NCBI GenBank assembly: GCA_016081115.2 | Contig: CM071928.1 | Coordinates: forward strand, 84,578,477-84,642,476 | Source of the DNA: Rehmannia glutinosa | Taxonomy: Eukaryota > Streptophyta > Magnoliopsida > Lamiales > Orobanchaceae | Direction: 5' to 3' | DNA: 64,000 bases | Shown: positions 12,617-26,715 of the stretch, piece after piece | Layout: the number at the start of each line of letters is the position of its first letter | Position numbering within the stretch: position 1 is the first letter of the stretch | The notes under the pieces: model-generated | What the model was told of the DNA's origin: nothing | Database searches by the model: none | What the model saw: the letters and a program-made list of their open reading frames with translations, nothing else | Position numbers and translations under genes: made by a program

Positions 12617-13637
12617 GGCCAACTCCAACCCAACTCTAAAACTCACACCAAAACACCAAATATCTAAAAAAACACCCTCCAACCCAACTCTAAACATCAC
12701 ACCAAATTTGGTGTAAAGGAATAGTGCACTATTCCTAAAATTCATTAGTGCACTATTCCTTTACACCAAATTTGGTGTAATACAAATATTCCCTCTTTGC
12801 CCTCCAATTTCTACTACTTCAAACTTTTAATTCCTATTGTATCCTATATTTGATATATAATTCATTTGTAACATGGTTTTAGTTATTTAAATTTTATATA
12901 TAATTTTATTTTGGATGAACAATAGTTCATATTTACCAATAAATTATTATAAACTAAACTTAAAATTTTGATAAACTAAAATAATTAATAAACAAAATTA
13001 TAATTTAATTAAAAAACATCAAAGTCTATCACGTGCATTATATTACACAATATGATAATTGAGGATGAACGCGATGTTGATGCACCGATCCAAGATCGCA
13101 TGGAAGCACCAACTCCAGGATATTGAGATGGTTACAAATGAGAATAATCGTTTTCAAGACTTTCTCGCTTGACACAAACAAATCAAGGACAAAAATGCTC
13201 ACTTGCACTCCGTGATGCATTAATCGATCACGTGTGGGATGAATATACTAATTTTGAAAATTAGTAATATATTAATCTTTTTTGTCTTTAAATATTTGTT
13301 TTAGGTTTGTCATTTTTATTGTCTAGTGTGCAATTTAGTATTTTTATTTATTGTGATATTAGTTGTAATATTAATTTTGTAATATAATTAATTAATGTAA
13401 TATTAGTTAAATATAAGTTTTTATTTAGTTACATTAATAATAATAAAATATAAGCAAAAGAAATAATTGCATAAACAAATAAATTTGCTATTCCAAAATA
13501 AAAAGAAAGTATTAAAATATTCATTTGGTGTAAGATTTAGTATAGTGGGTTGGAGATGAGTTTTGCAAAATTACACCAAAACACCAAATTTGGTGTGATT
13601 TTCACACCAAATTTGATATTATGGGTTGGAGATGCTT
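12617..13637. mobile_element. internally deleted PIF/Harbinger element
   Basis: The left end GGCCAACTCCAACCCA and the right end TGGGTTGGAGATGCTT are inverted over about 15 bp, with TTA on both sides (12614-12616 and 13638-13640), the duplication used by PIF/Harbinger elements. Copies of ACACCAAATTTGGTGT fill both subterminal regions. A worn C-terminal piece of the transposase remains at 13034-13264. Confidence 0.7.
13034..13264 (+). pseudogene. C-terminal remnant of PIF/Harbinger (ALP1-like) transposase
   Basis: Forward frames give CIILHNMIIEDERDVDAPIQ and, near the end, LALRDALIDHVWDEYTNFEN before a stop. Both blocks are characteristic of the end of the plant DDE_Tnp_4 / ALP1-like nuclease. 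The piece is broken by an in-frame stop (TGA after DFLA) and by frame changes. The catalytic DDE residues lie upstream in the family and are missing. Confidence 0.7.
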
Positions 13638-13949
13638 TTAGCAAATATCTTATATCTCTGCCGTGGTTTCAGGTTCAATCTCATACTCCTCTAATACTAT
13701 CCCATTGCACCAAAATAAAAATTACTCGGCCGAATATTTTGGGATTTTGTTGAGCCCATAAACTAATCCATCACTTGTTACTAAATACAAGTCCAAATCC
13801 CCATATCACACAGTCAGATTGGGCTTGGTCCAACCCAAGAGGATGTAACATTTCGGTCTCTCATTATCAATGGAAATGCTCTAATTTACTCTGCATACAC
13901 TAATAATAGCAAAATCATGTATAAAAGTTGAATCTCGGTTTTGCTTCCA

Positions 13950-13951
<2 letters not shown>

Positions 13952-14033
<82 letters not shown>
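13952..14033. repeat. (CT)n microsatellite, about 82 bp
   Basis: An almost uninterrupted CT/TC run. It lies just outside the PIF element and upstream of the hAT-like relic. Confidence 0.95.
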
Positions 14034-14037
<4 letters not shown>

Positions 14038-14099
14038 CTGAGTTTAGTCTCCTAGAAATATGATGATAAAACCCAAATGAGACCCAAAAGGCGACAAAA

Positions 14100-14498
14100 A
14101 TTTAGGGTGACAATTCGGTCGTCAATTCGGGTTCGTGTTTAGTTTTGGATTATACTTAAAATACTTAAAAGAATTAATTAAAATATAAAATAATTACGTT
14201 TTAAATAAATTGGTAACATCGTGTCGATTCGTGTTATTTGTTTTCATTTTCGGATTTTTCTCGAGTAACTTCACGTCGGGTTCGTGTTGTGTCGGGAGGC
14301 GTAGCGGACTGCATGAGTACCCCAAGCCCAAAATATTTTCTCTCTAGCTCAACTATTTTTCCCCCTTAAAAATATATATATATATATATATATATATTTC
14401 ATTTTTTTCTATAGAAGAAACGAGACAAAAATATTTGGGAGTGCACGCTTGGGACTAGAGAGTCCCCACATTAGCTACGCCACGATCGGGGATTGCCA
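14100..14498. mobile_element. hAT-like relic with a nested small TIR element
   Basis: The left end TAGGGTGACAATTCG and the right end GATTGCCACCTCTA match the TIRs of hAT MITEs elsewhere in the window (44336). Between them, GGCGTAGC near 14297 and GCTACGCC near 14483 look like the ends of a second, nested element that includes an (AT)n run. No clean duplication was found for either. Confidence 0.4.
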
Positions 14499-14499
14499 C

Positions 14500-15097
14500 C
14501 TCTAACAACAAACTCGCATAAAGGGGAAACAAACTTCCACAAGGGGAAAAAGCAAATCCTAATAAGGTGAGAGATCATCAAAAATTAAAAAAGACGAAAA
14601 CAACGATGAAAACCACACGAAGAAATATATCCCCTCCTCCCATAATGAGAGGAAAGGGGTAGACATAAGTTTACAGTTGCAGAGACCAATAGATCGAGAA
14701 TTCAAAGTTAGAGAGACAAGAAGAGGTTGTTTGTTCTGATATTGATAATAGTTGGAAGAATCTTGATAAAAAAATATTTTGTTCACCTTGTTCATTTATG
14801 TCTTCCATTACTTGTCTCCGTGCTAATTAATTGTTTCATTTTCAATGATATTTATTTATTTGGATATAGTATTGAATTAATTTGAAAATTGTAGTTGTGA
14901 TAATTGAAATACAAATACCAAACATTTCGGTTGAGTGCTTGTTGTTGTGAACAACTCCGATATAAATTTAGTTTGAAGAAAAATTTGCGTAGTTGTACGT
15001 AGTTGGGTTGGATAGATTTCGCTCCAAATTAAGTCAAAACTTACTTTATCTCCAAATCCAAAAAGTAAAGAAATCAATTTGGTTATGTGTATTATAC
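14500..15097. other. intergenic DNA next to the Copia array
   Basis: AT-rich DNA with no recognisable gene. It runs directly into the target-site duplication ATTTC at 15098-15102. Confidence 0.5.
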
Positions 15098-15102
15098 ATT
15101 TC

Positions 15103-17114
15103 TGTTGGAAATTATTCGTACCCGGATCTAATCGGGCCAAATAAGATCCGACTTTTCGATCTAATCGAACGGAAGCGGAGCGTGGGATTTCAAAAATCGA
15201 ATATTAGATATAAGAACACAAGATCATGCTTATTAAATTTATTCAAACTAAAGGAAGAAAAAGAAAATTTACGATTTTCTTGTTCTTCGCTTTTTCTCCG
15301 TCAATCCTTCGAATCCCCGAAGCTCGTAGACACCGTGATCTTCCAATTCGATCCTCCCTATCAACGGCAGTGTGTGGGCACCCAAATAATGAATCTAAGT
15401 TTCTAACTTTTATTTTCCTACGATGTACTCAACTCATGAGATCGTAAGATTGAGCTAAGCTAACCTGGATAGGAGAGGAATTAAACTAGGTAAAAGTTAA
15501 CCCACAAAATCTCACAATTGAAAGGACAAAAATATGTCGCTGACACAAGTAAATAATTGCCGAAAATTAGTAGCTAAGCTTGTGAAAACAAAAAAAAAAA
15601 GGCCAAACACTTTGTTTTATACAACTAACAAAGTTGACCAATCAAAAGAAACCTTTTTCAATTTGAAGATGGACAATTCCAATAACATGTGTTTGGTCAG
15701 AAATAGAAAACAAATTTTGAAACAAAAACTTGTTCAAATACTTTGTTGACATGAGCGGCCCGATTTGCTTTCTATTGTTGTGGCCGAAAATTTGTTGTTC
15801 TACCAATTGTGAGATGTGGTCCCCCTTTTTATAGGCGCATTGATTAGTTTTAAACTCCAACTTAGTTTTTATATCTATTCTAGAATTAATAATTCTAGAT
15901 AGACTCAAACTCTAATTGATAATTATCAATATAATTATCAATTTAATTATATTAATATTATAAATATCTTATATTTATTAATTCCAAATACGATCAAAAG
16001 CTGTAGAATATCAAATATTCCCGGAATTAACTAATATTAATATATTAGCCCAAATATTTTGGAAAACTCTTTTCCATAAACCCTTAGGAACCGAAAATAT
16101 TATTTCTACTTTGTTTACTCTAGGAAGGCGAATCGGGGACCATGGACTATAATTATAAGCTCAATAAATCGAATAAATAATTAACTCTTTAATTAATTTA
16201 TTAGAACTTTTATTAATTAAAGATATTACTCTTTATAAATTGGAATTGCACTCTTATAATCATAGAATATCTTACTCTACGAATTGAAGCGAGTCATTTG
16301 ATATAATCATTACATGTAGATTAATCCTCCATAGACAATTAAGTAATTGAAGCTAGGTAGTATCCGTTAAACCCTTCAATTACATCTTATCCTCATTTAC
16401 CATTAATTCACTAGCGAATGGTTAATTTATAATCGGATTATAAATTAGAGATCTCAAACCATTCGAGTTCCAAAATTAACAAATGAGAGAATCGTCTTTC
16501 TACTTCCCATGAAGGAATGGATTCCATATCGTGAATTTATATTCGGCTATTTAATTCAAATGTGAATCTAAAATGAAAGTGTTGGGAATGTCGTAGGACA
16601 AACTTAAACGAGCAAATTAAGAATCACATAGAAATAAACATGAGTCTATAATCACTCGGGATTAAGATTTATCCATATATGATCATCTAGTGATTTAATT
16701 TGATTTTCCATTTCTACAACGGAATTTGTATGGAAAATTCAAATTAAATCGGTCCCAAGTCATATATGATCAAATCATATATAAATGCCCCCACTAAGAT
16801 GTCTCCACATCATCGGTCCGGTCAGGATAAGGCAGTCACATTCAAAATGTTCGGGCCGCATTAATGATGTTTTAATTAAAGATCTCATACTTTAATTCAT
16901 TTCATTACGGACTTAATTTTAGTTTATTATCCACAATCTTAATCTCTTGTATATAACTCTTATATACTAAGATTATGGTTACAATAAATAAACTAGAGAT
17001 TTTCATGATGTTCAAGAAAATACATACAATATGCAATAGAGTCCGAAAATAAATGTCGCCTTTATTAATAATCAAAAACAATTCACAATTGCTTTAAGGG
17101 CACTATCCGTAACA
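15103..17114 (-). repeat. Copia LTR 1 (3'-most LTR of the array)
   Basis: This 2012-bp LTR forms the left border of the array. It has private differences from the other three near its outer end, for example ATATTAGAT near 15205 where the others have ATTTTAGAT. Confidence 0.9.
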
Positions 17115-17129
17115 ATCTCCCACTTGCCC
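17115..17129 (-). other. polypurine tract, unit 1
   Basis: The minus strand reads GGGCAAGTGGGAGAT directly before the LTR start TGTTACGG, the usual form of a Copia plus-strand primer. Confidence 0.8.
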
Positions 17130-20100
17130 TAAAGCATATGTGACATGTCTTCGATCTATATTTTTGTGCCTCTAAAAACACTTTTCAGTGGGTCTTGTGT
17201 GGGATCAACAAGAATGTACACCGACCCCGGATATCGACTTTCAGTATCTTGTCGACTAGAAGTCGAATCGGTGCGATCGTCTATTTTTAGGTCAACCACT
17301 TAAATAGACAAACATCTTGATCTCAAACATATTTGAGAAGGTTCTTGACTATAATCTAATGAAACATTTGGATTAGATTGAAAGCGGTTAGTTATTCCTA
17401 TCACGTATCAAATCAGGAGCCTAGTACACAATATTGTATACTTGTAGAGGCATAGGAATGCGTCTCATGTTCTTTCCTCCCGAGGTGTCTTTAAACAATC
17501 CTCTTTGGAAAGAACGACTCCATATCAAGTTGGTAGGTAACCCTTCTTGGAATCTTGCATTCTTTAATGCAATTGCATCTTATCGATATAAGAGCTTGAG
17601 ACAATGCCAATAATTTGTTCTTGTGATTTTGAACCATTCAAATTCCAAGAACATAATTCGCTTATCCAAATCTTTCATTTGGAATTGCTTGGCAAACCAA
17701 TCCTTTAACCGCATGACTAACATTTCTACTTCATTCTCAATTAGTAGAATGTCATCTACGTAAATCACTTAAATTGCCACTTTATCATCATTGATCCGCT
17801 TGTATACACAAGGCTTATCAACACTATGGTCAAAACCTAGACTTGATCATCACATCAAATCTATGGTTCCATGACCTTGAGGTTTGCTTAACCCATAAAT
17901 GGATCTAAGCAATTTGCGGACTTTTCGCTCTTGACCTTGGCTACAAAACCCACATGGTTGAATCCATTTCTTGGTTTATATTTTCAAGCCACCTCTCTTT
18001 ATCGAGAATCCTCCATCGCTTGTCGAAAAGACAATGGATCATCGTCTACCCCATCGGAGGCTGCAACATTTGCCTCTTCGATTTGACGATAGTGGATTGG
18101 TGGTCTAATCACCCTCCCGGCTGCGTCGAGGTGTCATGACATTACGATCAAGTATAGTGGTATTTTTAGTGATTTCCCCAACAACTCTTGTTGGTTGTGG
18201 TGCGATCTCATGGAAAGTAACTCCTCGAGTACAACTTTACTTCGAGGTCGGAAGTTTTCTATATAATCGTTCTCAAGAAAATATAGCATTATTCGAAACT
18301 ATTACTTTCTTTTCTTGCGGATCATAAAACAAACCTTTCTCGTTCCTTTGGGATATCCAACGAACAGATACACTTACGAACGTGGATGCTACTTTCCGAT
18401 CTTTCCTTTTCAAAGACATGTGTCGAGCACCCCCCATATGCGAAAGTGGCGTAAACTAACTTTACTCCCATTCCACAACTCTAGTGGTGTCTTTTGGATT
18501 GACTTAGAGCGGAACTACATTCAAAATGTAAACCGCCGTTTGCAATGCATACCCCCAAAATGAATCGGCGGTGTCGCGTAGCTCATCATCGACCTAACCA
18601 TATCAAGCAATGTTCGGTTTCTCCTTTCAAAGAACACCATTTTCTTTGAGGGTGCCAGGTGATGTGAGTTGGTACAAAATACCATGCTCTAGCAAATAAT
18701 CTTTGAACTCAAGATCGACATACTCGCCCCCGATCGGATCGAAGGCACTTCAAAGATTTTCTACTGCTTACCCCGAACTTCCGCATGAAATTCCTTGAAC
18801 TTTTCAAAAGTCTCGAATTTTCTATGCATGAGATAAACATATCCAAACCTCGAGTAATCATCAATAAAAGTGACGAAGTACTCAAAGCCACCTCTAGCTT
18901 GTGTGGTCATGGGACCACAAACATCACTATGCACAAGCTCTAGTGGTTCTTTGGCTCTATTGCCTTTGCAGAGAGAAAGGTCTCTTAGTCATTTTTCCTT
19001 CAGACGAGGATTCACAAATAGGAAGAGTGCCAACTTTTAGCTCTCTCAAAGGACCATCCTTTGCAAGCCTATTTATCCTTTCTAGTGAAATATGCCCTAA
19101 CCTTAGATGCCAAAGATATGTTTCATCATCTTGAGAAACCTTTTGCCTTTTTGGTTTAGGATGTTCTACTTTAAACATGTCGGCATTTAGCGTGGTTGTT
19201 CATTAGGCTTAATTAAATAGAGTCCGTTTTCCAATTTTGCAAAGTACAAATATCATGCCCAATTTTGAAATAATAATCGAATTATCATTAAAAGATAGTG
19301 AAAATAAATGTTCATGCAATTTTGAAACAGAAATCAAATTTCTACTTTAAAACCGGGAATATAATAAACATCGTTTAAAATTAATATTTTATCTCTAATA
19401 TTAAGCTTAATTACTCCCAACGCTTTTGCCAAAACCATCGCACCATTGCCAACTCGCATTGTGAAAGACCCATCGGCAAGCTCTTCATAAGAACTAAGCA
19501 TTTGTAAGGAAGAACAAACATGATTAGTAGCTCCAGTCAACTACCCAAGTAGAAGAATCTTTAGCTACCAAACAACTTTCAAGAACAAGTAAATCATACT
19601 TATGTTTCTTGTTTTCCTTTACTTTGGAGGGAAACTTGGGGCGATCTCTCTTCCAATGCCCCTCTTCACCTTGATGGAAACAATTTCCCTTTGGTTTAGA
19701 GAAACTTGCTTCTTGCCTTTAAGGTTTTCACATACGAGTGTAATATTCATGTTACTATTCCACTTGTCACAATTTTCTCCGATTAATGAATCATTCAATG
19801 ATTCAAGCATATGACAAGACATCATTCTTGAAAATTAAATAAAGCGACATAAATAAGCGACGAACATCATAGAACATTAAATTTAGGAATCATAAACATG
19901 ATGCATGAAAGCAATAAAGTTTATCCTACCAATTCCAAGGTAATTTAATCTCACATTTGAAAGCCGCCGTAGTAGGGTAGGTCAAATCAAATGACGATTA
20001 AATCGAGACCATCTCAGATTAATAAAATAAATAATCAAGACATCTCATATCTTCATTTATTAATTAATCACCTTTTAATTTAGCCTAGATACATCCAAAC

Positions 20101-20606
20101 TATTTGATTGTATCCTTATGAGTGTTACCCATTATTTCGGATTTTAAAAAATAACTCAAAATCGCCGCCGTAGGGTAGGAAAATTAAGAGTTAAATTTTA
20201 AATTCCTATCCTTTCGGAGATTAAGCCTTGATTATTGATTTAAGTGAAAACCATCCGTAGGGGGACGAATACGAGCGTCGCGGCGTCACTTAAATCTCAC
20301 GGTGCTTTGATCAATAATGGAGGCCATAGATTTTATTGTCATGAATCCTTCTCCCACTTTTATTTTATAATAAATGTTTCCTAAACATTTAAGTTATAAA
20401 ACATCTTATGTTTTAATAAGTCAAGTCCAATCTATTGGTCTTATTGATTAAAATTCTCTAATTTAAAAATCTAACTTTTAAAAATTAAATCATAATTTTA
20501 ATCAACTTTAAAAACCCCTAAATTATCAAAATAATTAAGGGAATAGGGATAAGACGAAAAAATTTCATGAAAGAACAAAGGAAACAACGCGTCAATGAAA
20601 ACGGAC

Positions 20607-20920
20607 TGCCGGGTCGCTGCCGAACTGCAGAGGCGCTGCTCGAACCGCCGAGTGCTGCCGGCCCCTGCCGACTGCCCGGTCTGTCAAACGCCAATCCGAA
20701 TAATTTTTGTTTCTAAAACATGTAATTCGGAGATTTTTCATAAAAATCGGATCGATTTTTCACAAAATTAATTCCAAATAATTATCCCAATTTTTAAAAT
20801 CATATAAACACTTTTATACAAAATTTTAAAATTATATAAAACACTTTTATACAAATTTTAAAAAAATATATAAAACACTTTTATATCAATTTTAAAAACC
20901 ATATAAAACAATTTTATATC
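20607..20920. repeat. leader repeats of unit 1
   Basis: A GC-rich block of repeated CTGCCG/CTGCCCG-like words (about 20607-20693) is followed by roughly four copies of a 35-bp AT-rich word (TATAAAACACTTTTATA). Both lie in the untranslated leader where Gag would be expected. Confidence 0.6.
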
Positions 20921-21214
20921 ATTGTCAATCCATCTCATAGATCTATCATAACAATTAAACAATTCAATTATCGGGATGCATGACATGCTTGGGAGTGGGT
21001 TCCATGAATGACATATCAATATGCATGGCACATATATCACATATACATCACATAAATATTAATCCGCGAAATAATAAATATGACGATTTGAATCGATGCC
21101 ATAAATTAAAAAACGCCCAATCATCCATATATCAAAACATGCAAGATCAAATCCTAAACCCACTCTAAAATAAATTTAATAAAGTAGATCTAGTTCTTAT
21201 ATCAAAAATCAAAT

Positions 21215-21226
21215 GGCTCGATACCA
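21215..21226 (-). other. primer binding site, unit 1
   Basis: TGGTATCGAGCC lies two bases after the end of LTR 2. It matches the common plant PBS TGGTATCAGAGCC (initiator tRNA-Met) with one base missing. All three units share the gap. Confidence 0.75.
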
Positions 21227-21228
21227 TT

Positions 21229-23227
21229 TGTTGGAAATTATTCGTACCGGATCTAATCCGGGCCAAATAAGATCCGACTTTTCGATCTAATCGAACGCAG
21301 GCGGAGCGTGGGATTTCAAAAATTGAATTTTAGATATAAGAACACAAGATCATGCTTATTAAATTTATTCAAACTTAAGGAAGAAAAGAAAATTTACGAT
21401 TTTCTTGTTCTTCGCTTTTTCTCCGTCAATCCTTGAATCCCCGGCTCGTAGACACCGCGATCTTCCAATTCGATCCTCCCTATCAACAGCGGTGTGTGGG
21501 CACCCAAATAATGAATCAAAGTTCCTAACTTTTATTTCCCTACGATGTACTCAACTCATGAGATCGTAGGATTGAGCTAAGCTGGATAGGAGGGAAATTA
21601 AACTAGGTAAAAGTTAACCTACAAAATCTCACAATTGAAAGGACAAAAATATGTCGCGACACAAGTAGATAATTGCCGAAAATTAGTAGCTAAGCTTGTG
21701 AAAACAAAAAAATGGCCAAACACTTTGTTTTATACAACTAACAAAGTTGACCAATCAAAAGAAACCTTTTTCAATTTGAAGTTGTACAATTCCAATAACA
21801 TGTGTTTGGTCCGAGAAATAGAAAACAAATTTTGAAACAAAAACTTGTTCAAATACTTTGTTGACGTGAGCGGCCGATTTGCTTTCTATTGTTGTGGCGA
21901 AAATTTGTTGTTCTACCAATTGTGAGATGTGGTCCCCCTTTTATAGGCTTGTTCAATTAGTTTTCCACTCCAACTTAGTTTTCTATCTATTCTAGAATTA
22001 ATAATTCTAGATAGACTCAAACTCTAATTGATAATTATCCAATATAATTATCAATTTAATTATATTAATATTATAAATATCTTATATTTATTAATTCCAA
22101 ATACATCAAAATCGTAGAATATCAAATATATTCCTAATTAACTAATATTAATATATTAGCCCAAATATTTTGGAAAACTCTTTTTCATAAACTCTTAGGA
22201 ATCGAAAATATTATTTCTAACCCGTTTACTCTAGGAAGGCGAATCGGGGACCATGGACCTATAATTATAAGCTCAATAAATCGAATAAATAATTAACTCT
22301 TTAATTAATTTATTCGGCTTATTAATTCGATATTACTCCACTATAAATTCGGAATTGCACTCTTATAATCATAGAATATCTTACTCTACGAATTGAGCGG
22401 TCACTCGATATAATCATTACATGTAGATTAATCCTCCATAGACAATTCGTAATTGAAGCTAGGTAGTATCCGTTAAACCCCTTCAATTACATCTTATCCT
22501 CATTTACCATTAATTCACTAGCGAATGGTTAATTTATAATCGGATTATAAATTAGAGATCTCAAACCATTCGGTTCCAAAATTAACAAATGAGAGAATCG
22601 CTCTTTCTACTTCCCGCAAAGAAGGAATGGATTCCATATCTCGTGAATTTATATTCCCGGCTATTTAATTCAAATGTGAATCTAAAATGAAAGTGTTGGG
22701 AATGTCGTAGGACAAACTTAAACGAGCAAATTAAGAATCACATAGAAATAAACATGAGTCTATAATCACTCGGGATTAAGATTTATCCATATATGATCAT
22801 CTAGTGATTTAATTTGATTTTCCATTTCTACAACGGAATTTGTATGGAAAATTCAAATTAAATCGGTCCAAGTCATATATGATCAAATCATATATAAATG
22901 CCCCCACTAAGATGTCTCCACATCGACGGTCAGGATAAGACAAATCACATTCAAAATGTTCTCGGGGCCGCATTAATGATGTTTTAATTAAAGATCTCAT
23001 ACTTTAATTCATTTCATTACGGACTTAATTTTAGTTTATTATCCACAATCTTAATCCTCTTGTATATAACTCTTATATACTAAGATTATGGTTACAATAA
23101 ATAAACTAGAGATTTTCATGATGTTCAAGAAAATACATACAATATGCAATAGAGTCCGAAAATAAATGTCGCCTTTATTAATAATCAAAAACAATTCACA
23201 ATTGCTTTAAGGGCACTATCCGTAACA
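21229..23227 (-). repeat. Copia LTR 2
   Basis: A 1999-bp inner LTR that serves unit 1 as 5' LTR and unit 2 as 3' LTR. It is closer to LTR 3 than to the outer LTRs at the positions I compared. Confidence 0.9.
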
Positions 23228-26200
23228 ATCTCCCACTTGCCCTAAAGCATATGTGACATGTCTTCGATTCTATATTTTTGTGCCTCTAAAAACACTTTTT
23301 CAGCCGGGTCTTATGACGGGATCAACAAGAATGTACAACGACCCGGATATCGACTTTCGAGTATCCTTGTCCGACTAGAAGTCGAATCGGTCGATCGTCT
23401 ATTTTTAGGTCAACCACTTAAATAGACAAACATCTTGATCTCAAACATATTTGAGAAGGTTCTTGACTATAATCTAATGAAACATTTTGGATTAGATTGA
23501 AACTGGCCTGGTTATTCCTATCACGTATCAAATACCGAGCCTAGTACACAATATTGTATACTTGTAGAGGCATAGGGAATGCGTCTCATGTTCTTTCCTC
23601 CCGAGGTGTCTTTAAACAATCCTCTTTGGAAAGAACGACTCCATATCAAGTTGGTAGGTAACCCTTTGGAATCTTGCATTCTTTAATGCAATTGCATCTT
23701 ATCGATATAAGAGCTTGAGACAATGCCAATAATTTGTTCTTGTGATTTTGAACCATTCAAATTCCAAGAACATAATTCGCTTAACCAAATCTTTCATTTG
23801 GAATTGCTTGGCAAACCAATCCTTTAACCGCAGACTAACATTTCTACTTCATTCTCAATTAGTAGAATGTCATCTACGTAAATCACTTAAATTGCCACTT
23901 TATCATCATTGATCCGCTTGTATACACAAGGCTTATCAACACTATGGTCAAAACCTAGACTTGATCATCACATCAAATCTATGGTTCCATGACCTTGAGG
24001 CTTGCTTAACCCATAAATGGATCTAAGCAATTTGCGGACTTTCGCTCTTGACCTTCGGCTACAAAACCCTATGGTTCGAATCCATTTCTTGGTTTATATT
24101 TTCAAGCCACCTCTCTTTATCGAGAATCCTCCATCGCTTGTCGAAAAGACAATGGATCATCGTCTACCCCATCGGAGGTCGCAACATTTGCCTCTTCGAT
24201 TTGACGATAGTGGATTGGTGGTCTAATCACCCTCCCCTTTGCGTCGAGGTGTCATGACATTCGATCAAGTATAGTGGTATTTTTAGTGATTTCCCCAACA
24301 ACTCTTGTTGGTTGTGGTCCGATCTCATCGTAAAGTAACTCCTCGAGTACAACTTTACTTCGAGGTCGGAAGTTTTCTATATAATCGTTCTCAAGAAAAT
24401 ATAGCATTATTCGAAACTATTACTTTCTTTTCTTGCGGATCATAAAACAAACTTCTCTCGTTCTCTTTGGGGATATCCAACGAAGCAGATACACTTTCAA
24501 CGTGGATGCTACTTTCCGATCTTTCCTTTCAAAGACATGTGTCGAGCACCCCCATATGCGAAAGTGGCGTAAACTAACTTTACTCCCATTCCACAACTCT
24601 AGTGGTGTCTTTTGGATTGACTTAGACGGAACTACATTCAAAATGTAAAACCGTTTGCAATGCATACCCCCAAAATGAATCGGCGGTGTCGCGTAGCTCA
24701 TCATCGACCTAACCATATCAAGCAATGTTCGGTTTCTCCTTTCAAAGAACACCATTTTCTTTGAGGGTGCCAGGTGATGTGAGTTGGTACAAAATACCAT
24801 GCTCTAGCAAATAATCTTTGAACTCAAGATCGACATACTCGCCCCTCGATCGGATCGAAGGCACTTCAAAGATTTTCCTACCTGCCCCACTTCCGCATGA
24901 AATTCCTTGAACTTTTCAAAAGTCTCGAATTTTCTATGCATGAGATAAACATATCCAAACCTCGAGTAATCATCAATAAAAGTGACGAAGTACTCAAAGC
25001 CACCTCTAGCTTGTGTGGTCATGGGACCACAAACATCACTATGCACAAGCTCTAGTGGTTCTTTCGCTCTATTGCCCTTTGCGGAGAAAGGTCTCTTAGT
25101 CATTTTCCTTCTAGACAGGATTCACAAATAGGAAGAGTGCCAACTTTTAGCTCTCTCAAAGGACCATCCTTTGCAAGCCTATTTATCCTTTCTAGTGAAA
25201 TATGCCCTAACCTTAGATGCCAAAGATATGTTTCATCATCTTGAGAAACCTTTTGCCTTTTTGGTTTAGGATGTTCTACTTTAAACATGTCGGCATTTAG
25301 CAAAGTGGTTGTTCATTAGGCTTAATTAAATGAGTCCGTTTTCCAATTTTGCAAAGTACAAATATCATGCCCAATTTTTGAAATAATAATCGAATTATCA
25401 TTAAAAGATAGTGAAAATAAATGTTCATGCAATTTTGAAACAAATCAAATTTCTACGGAAACCAGGAATATAATAAACATCGTTTAAAATTAATATTTTA
25501 TCTCTAATATTAAGCTTAATTACTCCCAACGCTTTTGCGAAACCACCGCACCATTGCCAACTCGCATTGTGAAAGACCCATCGGCAAGCTCTTCATAAGA
25601 ACTAAGCATTTGTAAGGAAGAACAAACATGATTAGTAGCTCAGTCAACTACCCAAGTAGAAGAATCTTTAGCTACCAAACAACTTTCAAGAACAAGTAAA
25701 TCATACTTATGTTTCTTGTTTTCCTTTACTTTGGAGGGAAACTTGGGGCGCTTCTCTCTTCCAATGCCCCTCTTCACCGCATGATGGAAACAATTTCCCT
25801 TTGGTTTAGAGAAACCTTGCTTCTTGCCTTTAAGGTTTTCACATACGAGTGTAATATTCATGTTACTATTCCACTTGTCACAATTTTCTCGATTAATGAA
25901 TCATTCAATGATTCAAGCATATGACAAGACATCATTCTTTGAAAATTAAATAAAGCGACATAAATAAGCGACGAACATCATAGAACATTAAATTTAGGAA
26001 TCATAAACATGATGCATGAAAGCAATAAAGTTTATCCTACCAATTCCAAGGTAATTTAATCTCACATTTGAAAGCCGTAGTAGGGTAGGTCAAATCAAAT
26101 GACGATTAAATCGAGACCATCTCATATTAATAAAATAAATAATCAAGACATCTCATATCTTCATTTATTAATTAATCACCTTTTAATTTAGCCTAGATAC

Positions 26201-26715
26201 ATCCAAACTATTTGATAGTATCCTTATGAGTGTTACCCATTATTTCGGATTTTAAAAAATAACTCAAAATCGCCGCCGTAGGGTAGGAAAATTAAGAGTT
26301 AAATTTTAAATTCCTATCCTTTCGGAGATTAAGCCTTGATTATTGATTTAAGTGAAAACCATCCGTAGGGGGGACGAATCGGCGTCGCGAGGCGTCACTT
26401 AAATCTCTCAGTGCTTTGATCAATAATGGAGGCCATAGATTTTATTGTCATGAATCCTTCTCCCACTCACTATTTTATAATAAATGTTTCCTAAACATTT
26501 AAGTTATAAAACATCTTATGTTTTAATAAGTCAAGTCCAATCCTATTGGTCTTATTGATTAAAATTCTCTAATTTAAAAATCTAACTTTTAAAAATTAAA
26601 TCATAATTTTAATCAACTTTAAAAACCCCTAAATTATCAAAATAATTAAGGGAATAGGGATAAGACGAAAAAATTTCATGAAAGAACAAAGGAAACAACG
26701 CGTCAACTGAAAAAC

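Larger units (their letters stand above)
17115..21228 (-). pseudogene. Copia internal domain, unit 1 (broken polyprotein)
   Basis: From the 5' side (21228) to the 3' side (17115) one finds a non-coding leader, a Gag end with a damaged zinc knuckle (19619-19825), protease (ATNHVC, 19334-19560), GAG-pre-integrase (HLRLGHISLERINRLAKDG, 18957-19178), integrase pieces (about 18300-18956) and an RT piece with YVDD (17580-17830). The frames are broken by stops and small indels. Most of Gag, the front of RT and all of RNase H are missing: about 460 bp separate YVDD from the 3' LTR, where a full Copia has more than 1 kb. The element could not move without help. Confidence 0.85.
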
